From assembly GCA_023401495.1 (NCBI GenBank), contig JAEXDU010000195.1:1-12031 (forward strand): DNA of 12,031 nucleotides, written 5' to 3'. Position numbers and translations under genes: made by a program. The DNA comes from Bacillota bacterium (lineage in GTDB: Bacteria > Bacillota > Clostridia > Oscillospirales > Acutalibacteraceae). The notes under the pieces are model-generated. The model saw only the letters and a program-made list of their open reading frames with translations, was not told where the DNA came from and did not search any database. Shown piece after piece: positions 1 through 5,706 of the stretch (positions are counted from its first letter, which is position 1; each line of letters begins with the position of its first letter).

Positions 1-885
1 AATCTGCAGAGTGTTGCTGCCGACAGAAGCCAGTTTAGCCTTCTTGTCAATCTTAGTGGTGCCATTCACCTGATGTTCAAAATCAGTGCTCAGCACAAGA
101 TCGCCATCAGAGTTGATTGTGGGAGCAGACTGACCATCCTTTGCATCGCTAGCACTTTTCACAAAGGACTTCTTGTTCTTCAGCTCAGCGTTAATCGGTG
201 TAGAAGTTGTACCAGCAACCACATAAGCTTTCGTGGTTCCTGTGCTGGTAACCGAGCTCATGTTAACATGCTTGTACTGAGCGACAATTTTCTCAACGCC
301 AGTAGCATTCAGTGGTGCTGCGTAAGCTACGCTTACCGTCATTGTCTGCTCATTCACTGCCGCTTCGAAATCGGTGTCGGGTCTCTCTGCAGCACCGTCT
401 GTAAATTTCTCAGCCACAAAGGTATCATATGCCTTATCGGCATAGAAAGTAATGTCTTTGCTGGCCTTTACAGTAACCTCTTTGTCATCGCGGTCATAAG
501 TGGCCTCGTAAGAAACAGTGATTACTTCTTTACCGGTAGCATTCTTTCTAACAGTAAGCTCTCCGTCTTTGTTAACAGAAACCAGCTTGTCGCCGGACGA
601 ATGAGAAGCCTTTACGAAATCCAAATCCGAAGTGGTCTCATGGTCATAGGTTTCAACGCTGACATCGCCGATCAAATCCTCAATATTAAACGGGTCAGAC
701 TCGGAATCCGTGCTTACCAGATAAATCTCGTTATCGTCGTTGCGATAAGTGATATCGGCCAACTTAAGTTCGCCGGTTTCGGTTCTGGCGGTAGCAGCGG
801 ATGCAAAGTTCAGGGAAGAAAAGCTCGACACGATCATGGCGGAAGCCAGGATCAGTGACAAAACTTTGCTTTTGGTTTTGTTCAT
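1..885 (-). CDS. Secreted/surface protein, N-terminal part (cut by left edge)
   Basis: An uninterrupted reading frame of 295 codons runs from an ATG at 885 down to base 1; the C-terminus lies outside the window. The start follows a strong AAGGAGG (902-896) at about 10 nt. The N-terminus is a classic Sec signal peptide: basic MNKTKSK, a hydrophobic core (VLSLILASAMIVSSF) and a likely signal peptidase I site after ASA at residue 30. The visible mature part is rich in Asp, Lys, Thr, Ser and Val, has almost no Cys, and reads like beta-rich extracellular modules (stretches such as EVITVSYEATYDRDDKEVTV). This is typical of clostridial S-layer-like or Ig-like-domain surface proteins. I cannot name the family, and any wall anchor would be in the missing part. 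A consensus promoter and a long leader suggest high, possibly regulated, expression. It is a standalone transcript; the MORN gene upstream has its own promoter. Confidence 0.88.
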   Translation of the reverse strand, partial: MNKTKSKVLSLILASAMIVSSFSSLNFASAATARTETGELKLADITYRNDDNEIYLVSTDSESDPFNIEDLIGDVSVETYDHETTSDLDFVKASHSSGDKLVSVNKDGELTVRKNATGKEVITVSYEATYDRDDKEVTVKASKDITFYADKAYDTFVAEKFTDGAAERPDTDFEAAVNEQTMTVSVAYAAPLNATGVEKIVAQYKHVNMSSVTSTGTTKAYVVAGTTSTPINAELKNKKSFVKSASDAKDGQSAPTINSDGDLVLSTDFEHQVNGTTKIDKKAKLASVGSNTLQI

Positions 886-1042
886 CCTTTTTAGTCCTCC
901 TTAAAAATTTGTTTTGTTTGTGCGTATTTGCGTTGTGCTTATGAAACGTAAACATACATGGCAGCCCCGGGTTTCGCCCCCCGGGACAAGCGGAAATAAC
1001 AAGGTTTCGTAAGAAACACATAGCCATACCGCTTATATGTTT
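886..1042 (-). promoter_or_regulatory. Long structured 5' leader of the surface-protein gene
   Basis: About 157 nt separate the predicted transcription start (near 1042) from the ATG. In transcript orientation the leader holds AAGCGG (1034-1029) able to pair with CCGCTT (993-988), enclosing a hairpin GTTTC-TTAC-GAAAC (1017-1004). Next come two CCCGGG blocks (985-980 and 971-966) able to pair across an 8-nt loop. ATGGC (1027-1023) could also pair with GCCAT (962-958), crossing the first stem as a pseudoknot. The final ~50 nt before the ribosome binding site are A/U-rich. I do not recognise a known riboswitch consensus. It could be a cis-regulatory RNA or simply an mRNA-stabilising leader. The pairings are read by eye and not energy-minimised. 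Confidence 0.5.
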
Positions 1043-1048
1043 AGTTGA

Positions 1049-1077
1049 ATTATAAGGGATGAGGGACAGATTGTCAA
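1049..1077 (-). promoter_or_regulatory. Consensus sigma-A promoter of the surface-protein gene
   Basis: On the minus strand TTGACA (1077-1072) is followed by exactly 17 nt and then TATAAT (1054-1049). Both hexamers match the housekeeping consensus perfectly, which is rare and fits an abundant surface protein. The expected start of transcription is near 1042. The upstream stretch around 1086-1108 is A/T-rich on both strands and could act as an UP element. An 8-bp inverted repeat (1173-1180 / 1199-1206) lies further upstream, just beyond the MORN gene stop. Confidence 0.88.
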
Positions 1078-1207
1078 GGACATTTTTGCCTTTTTTTGAA
1101 ATTTTAACAACCCGCGAAGCCTTGGTACGCCTGGATTTCTCAGGATTTTCCTTGGCAAAATCAGTTATGTCCAATTCATAGACGAAATGTTAACAATTTA
1201 TGAATTA

Positions 1208-2914
1208 TTACATTTTTCTGTCTTTTTTCTTTCCATCGCTTTCTTGGGATTTTTCTGGTGAAAGCACACGCGCGGGCAGGCCGTCCTCATAATAGACCCC
1301 CGAAATCGGTTCGCCGTTTTGCCACCTGCCCGTAAACTCTATTTGCATTTGCCCGTTGGGCAGATAAGAGGTACCAATTCCGTGGCGCACTCCGTTTTTC
1401 CACTGACCGATATAGCAGATGCGCCCCTCGGCGTCAAACAAAGTGATGTCGCCGCTGGGGATGCCGTTTTGCCACCGGGTGACCAACAGGGTGCCGTCTT
1501 TGGTGCGGAAGCTGGCCCCCACGCCGTGGCGCCGGCCATTTTCGATCGCGCCCGCGTAGCAGACAGAGCCGTCCGGGCCGATCACTGCGCCGGAACCGCT
1601 GGGGCGGTCGTTCCGCCATGTGCCCGCATAAAGGCTGCTGCCGTCCGGCCGAAAGCCGACTCCGGCGCCCTCGCGGCGATCATTTTGCCATGCGCCCGCA
1701 TAGCACAGTCGGCCTGTTTTATAATAGTAAGCGCCCAGGCCGTCACGCCGGCCGCGGGAATAGGTGCCCTCGTACGCGGTTTTGCCGTCCGGCATTTCCG
1801 TGCGGCCACGGCCGTGGCGCAGGCCATCCAGCAGTTCGCCGAAATAGCGGTAGCGCTCCGTCTGGCTGATGACGATCGACTGTACTGCACGCGGAATTTC
1901 CTCAGCGGCCTCCGGTAGCACGGGATGAGTGCCGGAAGAAAAGCCCGGCGCGCGGATGGCGCCGTCTGCCCCGCGTTTTGCCACCGTATAGCGGACAGGA
2001 GCGCACTCTTCGGGCTGTTCAGAAAACGGTTCGCAAACCGGTTCAGGAACATCCGGCTGGGTGGATTCTTTTTTTGGAAAATTCTGCATTTTTTCCGATT
2101 CGGCACATAGATGCCCCCGGATCGCACACAAATTCTCTTCCATTTTCTGAATCTGCTCCATTAAATCAGAAACCTTGATCTCCTGCGGCTGCGGCAAAAC
2201 CGGAGGAGGTTCTTCCTCCTCCGCGTGTTCTTCTTCCTGTACGGTCATCGGTTCGGGTAAAGGCTTGTCCGGTACAAACACGGGAATGGATGGAATCACG
2301 CCGCTGCTCAACCGCTCCTGCAGCTCTGTGCGCTGGCGGTATTCCTCTTCCGTGCAATAGCAGAAATCGCCGTCCAGCCGCGCCACGAGAATCTGCGGTT
2401 CGCCCACTTCGGAATCTATCATCGCCTGCTCTGCCGTGCCCATTTGAATCGGACAGGCACGCAGAACGATTTTGGCCTGCTCCCCGTTTTCCTGTCTGTA
2501 CGTCCACATCAGCTCGTCGGGATGCTCTGCTATAATAGAAAGAGACTCCTGCACTTCACCGCCGGGTGCATAATACTCCACATGCTGCAGGTGATGCTCC
2601 TTGTCGTATTCCATGCGGCTGCGCACGCCTCCATTTTCATCATAAAAAGAAAGGGCCCAGCCGCCCGGTATGGAGCTTGCCTGCTCTGTCAGGCGGTGAT
2701 CGCTGTGCTTCTCCCAGACAAAGCCGCCCGGAGAGACTGCATAACGCACCTGCACCTGCATTCCGTCCTCATGGTCTGAAATGCGGCCTTTCACCTTATG
2801 TACTTCATCCCGGAAAAAATCGCGGCGCGCCTGAAACAACGCCCCATGCAGTGAAGTAAGGGCGCTGTATCCTTTCTTATAAATCGTCAGTATCTCCTGC
2901 TCCGAAACCCGCAT
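1208..2914 (-). CDS. MORN-repeat protein with novel N-terminal domain (568 aa)
   Basis: The start is taken at ATG 2914 (MRVSEQEIL), 10 nt after GGGAGG. The frame is open further upstream, but that extension overlaps the promoter and a repeat and is Arg-rich. There is no signal peptide, so the protein is probably cytoplasmic. Layout: residues 1-205 form an unrecognised domain with several beta-like segments such as GGWALSFYDENGG; 210-245 is a Pro/Glu-rich linker; 248-276 is a short coiled-coil-like helix; 277-345 is low complexity; 354-540 carries about eight MORN-like repeats of ~22-23 aa (YFGELLDGLRHGRG, YEGTYSRGRRDGLG, YAGAWQNDRREGAG, YAGTWRNDRPSGSG, YAGAIENGRRHGVG, YIGQWKNGVRHGIG). The last 20 residues are Lys-rich. 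MORN arrays form elongated beta-sheets, mostly scaffolds or lipid/protein contacts; no catalytic motif is seen. It is a monocistronic unit with its own promoter. The repeat assignment is firm; the role is unknown. Confidence 0.85.
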   Translation of the reverse strand: MRVSEQEILTIYKKGYSALTSLHGALFQARRDFFRDEVHKVKGRISDHEDGMQVQVRYAVSPGGFVWEKHSDHRLTEQASSIPGGWALSFYDENGGVRSRMEYDKEHHLQHVEYYAPGGEVQESLSIIAEHPDELMWTYRQENGEQAKIVLRACPIQMGTAEQAMIDSEVGEPQILVARLDGDFCYCTEEEYRQRTELQERLSSGVIPSIPVFVPDKPLPEPMTVQEEEHAEEEEPPPVLPQPQEIKVSDLMEQIQKMEENLCAIRGHLCAESEKMQNFPKKESTQPDVPEPVCEPFSEQPEECAPVRYTVAKRGADGAIRAPGFSSGTHPVLPEAAEEIPRAVQSIVISQTERYRYFGELLDGLRHGRGRTEMPDGKTAYEGTYSRGRRDGLGAYYYKTGRLCYAGAWQNDRREGAGVGFRPDGSSLYAGTWRNDRPSGSGAVIGPDGSVCYAGAIENGRRHGVGASFRTKDGTLLVTRWQNGIPSGDITLFDAEGRICYIGQWKNGVRHGIGTSYLPNGQMQIEFTGRWQNGEPISGVYYEDGLPARVLSPEKSQESDGKKKDRKM

Positions 2915-2969
2915 GGCTCGAAATCCTCCCAAGGCCGGGCCGCCTGCCCGCCTGATCTGATGAAATCTG

Positions 2970-2997
2970 CGTTCTTTCTCCCACCCACGGCGGGAGC
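2970..2997 (+). repeat. Hairpin-loop repeat, copy A (in MORN gene leader)
   Basis: First of three copies of a short element with core CTCCC-ACCCACGGC-GGGAG: a 5-bp stem (2978-2982 / 2992-2996) around a 9-nt loop. It matches copy B (3490-3517) at 23 of 28 positions. It lies between the predicted transcription start (about 3005) and the start codon of the MORN gene, so it is present as the reverse complement in that mRNA. Confidence 0.65.
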
Positions 2998-3011
2998 ATC
3001 TTCTATTCAGT

Positions 3012-3040
3012 AGTTTATCTGATTCAAAAGTCTTTGGCAA
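3012..3040 (-). promoter_or_regulatory. Sigma-A promoter of the MORN-repeat gene
   Basis: On the minus strand TTGCCA (3040-3035), a 17-nt spacer and TAAACT (3017-3012) form a good housekeeping promoter. Transcription would begin near 3005, giving a leader of about 90 nt that contains repeat copy A. The promoter sits directly downstream of the terminator of the small gene at 3144-3323, so the MORN gene is transcribed independently. Confidence 0.65.
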
Positions 3041-3073
3041 GGGAATCGTGCCGGTTTTTTGCAGATTTTCCCT

Positions 3074-3127
3074 AAAACGAAAGCTGCCGTAAAACGGTGC
3101 GAAATTTCACATCCGTTTTACGGCAGC
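3074..3127 (-). terminator. Rho-independent terminator of the 59-aa gene
   Basis: A perfect 15-bp inverted repeat, GCTGCCGTAAAACGG at 3083-3097 against its complement at 3113-3127 with a 15-nt loop, begins 16 nt past the stop codon at 3144. On the minus strand it is followed by the T-rich tract TTTCGTTTT. It separates the small gene from the MORN gene. Confidence 0.85.
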
Positions 3128-3143
3128 CGTGCCTGGGCCGTGT

Positions 3144-3323
3144 TTATTTGAACATATACTCCATGTTGTCCAGCACACCATTCACTTTGCGCATCGCCTT
3201 GCCAGCGGTACGCTTGAGCTGACGGTTGCTTTTCATCGCTTTGCTGCTGACGCTGGCTACCGCCAGGCCGGCTACCAGCCCCGCACTTATGCCCTTTACA
3301 AATCCCTTTGTTTCGTTATACAT
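3144..3323 (-). CDS. Small YtxH-like glycine/alanine-rich membrane protein (59 aa)
   Basis: The predicted product begins MYNETKGFVKGISAGLVAGL. A Gly/Ala-rich hydrophobic stretch (about residues 9-26, with GxxxG-type spacing) is followed by a strongly basic tail (KAMKSNRQLKRTAGKAMRKV) and an aromatic end. This is the layout of the small YtxH-like proteins common near housekeeping genes in Clostridia. The family call comes from layout only, and the function is unknown. The start at 3323 has GGAGGG (3337-3332) at 8 nt. An in-frame ATG at 3368 (adding MSGLKMIYTIWRVCD, 74 aa) has an equally good GGAGGG at 8 nt. I prefer the shorter form because it starts immediately before the conserved-looking segment. 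A possible promoter is TTGCCA-N17-TATGGA, reading from about 3413 to 3385. The gene ends at a strong terminator and is divergent from trmL. Confidence 0.72.
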   Translation of the reverse strand: MYNETKGFVKGISAGLVAGLAVASVSSKAMKSNRQLKRTAGKAMRKVNGVLDNMEYMFK

Positions 3324-3447
3324 ATCGCATACCCTCCATATGGTGTAGATCATTTTCAGACCCGACATTATTTATTCCCTCCAGATTCCATAGATAATCA
3401 GAAAGATTATGGCAAAACCAATTTTCATATTTATCTTTTCCGAATGC

Positions 3448-3475
3448 TTTGCAATTTATTGATCGGCTTTTGCCC
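3448..3475 (+). repeat. TTTGCAATTTAT direct repeat, copy 1
   Basis: TTTGCAATTTAT, then GAT, a CTTTT run and GCCC, are shared with the copy at 3547-3575 in the same order and spacing, apart from one extra T and a few substitutions. The two copies start 99 bp apart and bracket hairpin copy B. The function is unknown. Confidence 0.6.
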
Positions 3476-3489
3476 TGTCCTAAATCATT

Positions 3490-3517
3490 CGTTGTCTCTC
3501 CCACCCGCGGCAGAAGC
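3490..3517 (+). repeat. Hairpin-loop repeat, copy B
   Basis: The 9-nt loop ACCCGCGGC (3503-3511) is identical to copy C. The stem is degenerate (CTCCC against AGAAG), but GTC (3494-3496) can pair with GAC (3518-3520) outside it. The loop is therefore better kept than the stem. It lies upstream of the trmL promoter and between the two TTTGCAATTTAT repeats. Confidence 0.6.
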
Positions 3518-3546
3518 GACACGGCTTTTCATTTTTTAACTGCGGA

Positions 3547-3575
3547 TTTGCAATTTATAGATGGACTTTTTGCCC
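3547..3575 (+). repeat. TTTGCAATTTAT direct repeat, copy 2
   Basis: Second copy of the repeat at 3448-3475. Its final TTGCCC coincides with the predicted -35 box of the trmL promoter; copy 1 has no -10 box at the equivalent distance. Confidence 0.6.
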
Positions 3576-3599
3576 CGCTTGGATTATGATTGGTATGAT
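3570..3599 (+). promoter_or_regulatory. Probable promoter of trmL
   Basis: TTGCCC (3570-3575), an 18-nt spacer and TATGAT (3594-3599) make a plausible sigma-A promoter, giving a leader of about 40 nt before the ATG at 3646. Confidence 0.5.
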
Positions 3600-3645
3600 A
3601 AACGACAATTATTCCCAAACTAAATTCGAAAGGATACCCCGAATC

Positions 3646-4140
3646 ATGGCGACCCTGAACATTGTTATGGTAGAACCGGAAATTCCCCAGAATACAGGCA
3701 ACGTGGCGCGTACCTGCGCCGCAACCGGAGCTACTCTGCATTTAGTGGGGCCGATGGGCTTTACCATCGACGATAAAAAACTCAAACGCGCCGGGCTGGA
3801 TTACTGGCATTTGCTCGATATTCGTTACTATGCTACTTTGTCCGATTTCTTCAAACAAAATACCGGGGATTTTTTCTATTTTTCAACAAAGGCGCCGCGC
3901 ACCCACACACAGGTTTCTTACCCAGACAACAGCTACCTGGTGTTTGGCAAAGAGACCGCAGGACTGCCGGAGGAACTGCTGCAGAAAAACCCTGATTCCG
4001 TTGTGCGCATCCCCATGCTGGAAGAGGCGCGCAGTCTGAACCTTTCCAACGCGGTGGCGATCGGCGTATACGAAGCGCTGCGTCAATGGGATTACCCCCG
4101 TTTGACCCGCATTGGTCACCCGCGCAGCTTTACATGGTAA
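3646..4140 (+). CDS. trmL: tRNA (cytidine/uridine-34 2'-O)-methyltransferase TrmL
   Basis: This 164-aa SPOUT-class enzyme, known as TrmL (older names YibK, CspR), transfers a methyl group from S-adenosylmethionine to the 2'-O of the wobble nucleotide in certain leucine tRNAs. Family motifs are all present: LNIVMVEPEIPQNTGNVART (residues 4-23), LVFGKETAGLPEELL (98-112), RIPM (121-124) and RSLNLSNAVAIGVYEALRQ (129-147). The last two form the trefoil-knot cofactor site. Length fits the single-domain family. The start is placed at ATG 3646 (MATLNIV), where homologues begin, with GAAAGG about 12 nt upstream; an in-frame ATG at 3586 lies within the predicted promoter. It appears monocistronic, with pgk downstream having its own promoter and long leader. 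Confidence 0.93.
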   Translation: MATLNIVMVEPEIPQNTGNVARTCAATGATLHLVGPMGFTIDDKKLKRAGLDYWHLLDIRYYATLSDFFKQNTGDFFYFSTKAPRTHTQVSYPDNSYLVFGKETAGLPEELLQKNPDSVVRIPMLEEARSLNLSNAVAIGVYEALRQWDYPRLTRIGHPRSFTW

Positions 4141-4177
4141 TTTTTTTCGCAAATCGAATTTATATAGGTTCGCGTAC

Positions 4178-4206
4178 TTGAAAAGACGGCAAAAATAGGA
4201 TAAAAT
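4178..4206 (+). promoter_or_regulatory. Probable promoter of pgk
   Basis: TTGAAA (4178-4183), a 17-nt spacer and TAAAAT (4201-4206) give a strong sigma-A match 38 nt after the trmL stop. Transcription would begin near 4213, giving an unusually long leader of about 190 nt. It contains hairpin copy C and an AT-rich segment with short inverted repeats (GCAAATT near 4244, AATTTGC near 4284). Confidence 0.65.
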
Positions 4207-4315
4207 GGGATCGGATAATTAATAATTTAACAATATTGATTGGCAAATTCCATACAGCCGAATCTGAATCATGATAATAGCCAATTTGCTTTGAAAGGAC
4301 TCTATTAAAAACAAC

Positions 4316-4350
4316 GATTTCTTCTCCCACCCGCGGCGGGGAAAGAAATC
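4316..4350 (+). repeat. Hairpin-loop repeat, copy C (in pgk leader)
   Basis: The strongest copy. A 13-nt arm (4316-4328, GATTTCTTCTCCC) faces 4338-4350 with 12 of 13 positions paired (one G-U) around the loop ACCCGCGGC. It lies about 54 nt before the pgk start codon. No U-tract follows, so it is not a standard terminator. It may stabilise the mRNA or bind a protein. Confidence 0.7.
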
Positions 4351-4403
4351 AGCAATCTGCTTAAAAGCAAATCCATATATCATAACAATAAGGAGTGCAG
4401 CTT

Positions 4404-5600
4404 ATGAACTATCTGAACAAAAAGAGTGTGGAAGATATTGATGTTGCGGGCAAACGCGTTTTGGTCCGCTGCGACTTTAACGTTCCTTTTGACGGTGAGG
4501 GAAACATTTCGGACCCCAAGCGCATCGATGAAGCGCTCAAAACCATTCGCTACCTGATCGATCATCACGCAAAGGTCATCCTCTGCTCTCACCTGGGCCG
4601 CCCGAAGGGTGAATTCAACCCCAAATACTCTTTGGCCCCCGTGGCAGAATACCTTTCGAAGGTGCTCGGCCAGCCCGTGCAGATGGCGAAGGATGTGATC
4701 GGCGACAGCGCCAAAGCGATTTGTGCCTCTTTAAAGGAGGGCGAAGTCGCTCTTCTGGAAAACGTGCGCTTCCATAAAGAAGAAGAAAAAAATGATCCGG
4801 AATTCTCGAAGACGCTGGCTTCTCTGGCAGAAATCTATGTCAACGACGCGTTCGGTACCGCGCACCGCGCACACGCTTCCACCGCAGGCGTGGCAGCTTA
4901 CCTGCCTGCCGTATGCGGCTATTTGATTCAGAAGGAAATCACCGTCATGGGCAATGCTCTGGCGAACCCGAAGCGCCCCTTTATCGCGATTCTGGGCGGC
5001 GCGAAGGTTTCGGATAAAATCGGCGTGATCAGCAACCTGCTGGACAAGGTGGACACATTGATCATCGGCGGTGGCATGGCCTACACCTTCATGAAGGCGC
5101 TTGGCTATTCCATCGGCACCTCCATCTGCGAGGACGACAAGCTGGATCTCGCACAGGAAATGATGACAAAGGCTAAGGAAAAAAACGTAAAATTCCTGAT
5201 TCCGCTGGATAACGTGGTTGCCGACAAATACGACGAAAACGCGAACCATCATGTCGCCGATTCCGACCAGATTCCGGACGGCTGGATGGGCCTTGACATC
5301 GGGCCGAAAACGCAGGAGCTGTTCACCGCCGCCCTGAAGGGCGCTGGAACGGTTGTATGGAACGGACCGATGGGCGTCAGCGAGTGGAAAAACTTTGCAG
5401 CCGGTACCGTGGCGGTAGCGAAAGCCGTTGCCGAAAGCGGCGCGGTTTCCATCATCGGCGGCGGCGATTCCGCAGCGGCTGTAGAACAGCTTGGCTTCGC
5501 GGATAAAATGACTCATATCTCCACCGGCGGCGGCGCGTCTCTGGAATTCCTGGAGGGCTTAGAGCTGCCCGGCATTGCCTGCCTGAACGATAAAAACTGA
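4404..5600 (+). CDS. pgk: Phosphoglycerate kinase
   Basis: Phosphoglycerate kinase (398 aa, usual length) moves the phosphate of 1,3-bisphosphoglycerate to ADP in the cytosol, the first ATP-yielding step of glycolysis. Visible signatures: VLVRCDFNVPF (19-29) with the substrate residues Arg22, Asp24 and Asn26; SHLGRPKG (62-69); LLENVRFH (118-125); NDAFGTAHRAHAS (147-159); the nucleotide-side GGAKVSDK (198-205); VVWNGPMGVSE (317-327); and IIGGGDSAAA (350-359) with STGGGASLEFLEG (373-385). ATG 4404 is chosen because AAGGAG (4390-4395) lies 8 nt upstream; the in-frame GTG at 4395 overlaps that site. The usual upstream partner gap is absent here. A terminator follows 8 nt after the stop. Confidence 0.98.
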   Translation: MNYLNKKSVEDIDVAGKRVLVRCDFNVPFDGEGNISDPKRIDEALKTIRYLIDHHAKVILCSHLGRPKGEFNPKYSLAPVAEYLSKVLGQPVQMAKDVIGDSAKAICASLKEGEVALLENVRFHKEEEKNDPEFSKTLASLAEIYVNDAFGTAHRAHASTAGVAAYLPAVCGYLIQKEITVMGNALANPKRPFIAILGGAKVSDKIGVISNLLDKVDTLIIGGGMAYTFMKALGYSIGTSICEDDKLDLAQEMMTKAKEKNVKFLIPLDNVVADKYDENANHHVADSDQIPDGWMGLDIGPKTQELFTAALKGAGTVVWNGPMGVSEWKNFAAGTVAVAKAVAESGAVSIIGGGDSAAAVEQLGFADKMTHISTGGGASLEFLEGLELPGIACLNDKN

Positions 5601-5607
5601 GGATGCG

Positions 5608-5638
5608 AAAAGGGCAGGCGGAAGTCTGCCCTTTTTTT
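5608..5638 (+). terminator. Rho-independent terminator between pgk and tpiA
   Basis: AAAAGGGCAG (5608-5617) pairs with CTGCCCTTTT (5626-5635) across an 8-nt loop, and T's continue to 5638. It lies just past the pgk stop. No clear promoter is seen between it and tpiA, so it probably attenuates rather than ends transcription of the glycolytic block. Confidence 0.85.
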
Positions 5639-5706
5639 AACCGGGGCTTCCCCACCTTTCCATTTCTGGGGATCGCTCCAGTACCAATAGAAAGGAAGAA
5701 AATCCT

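Larger units (their letters stand above)
3324..3645. other. Divergent intergenic region with repeats
   Basis: This 322-bp stretch between the leftward 59-aa gene and rightward trmL holds no convincing gene apart from the possible 15-codon N-terminal extension up to 3368. It contains hairpin-loop repeat copy B (3490-3517), flanked on each side by a copy of a second ~28-bp repeat (3448-3475 and 3547-3575), and the trmL promoter. Short minus-strand frames here read through the repeats and lack a ribosome binding site. Confidence 0.7.

Noticed and set aside
73..858. Plus-strand 261-aa open frame at the left edge
   Set aside because: It is the antisense of the surface-protein gene, which has a signal peptide, ribosome binding site and consensus promoter. 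The plus frame has no such support.
764..1174. Minus-strand 136-aa open frame
   Set aside because: It starts at a TTG without a ribosome binding site, runs through the TTGACA/TATAAT promoter and the leader, and overlaps the surface-protein start in another frame.
2915..3040. 42-residue N-terminal extension of the MORN protein
   Set aside because: It overlaps the predicted promoter and repeat copy A, is Arg/Gly-rich and lacks a ribosome binding site, whereas ATG 2914 has GGGAGG at 10 nt.
3490..3517. Possible T-box-like element because of GGGTGG and CCGCGG on the minus strand
   Set aside because: The conserved T-box sequence (GGGTGGNACCGCG) is not present, there is no specifier-stem or antiterminator layout, and the downstream genes are not aminoacylation or amino-acid genes.
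3316..3522. Minus-strand 68-aa frame upstream of the small gene
   Set aside because: It translates through a repeat and the hairpin element, overlaps the small gene in another frame and has no ribosome binding site.
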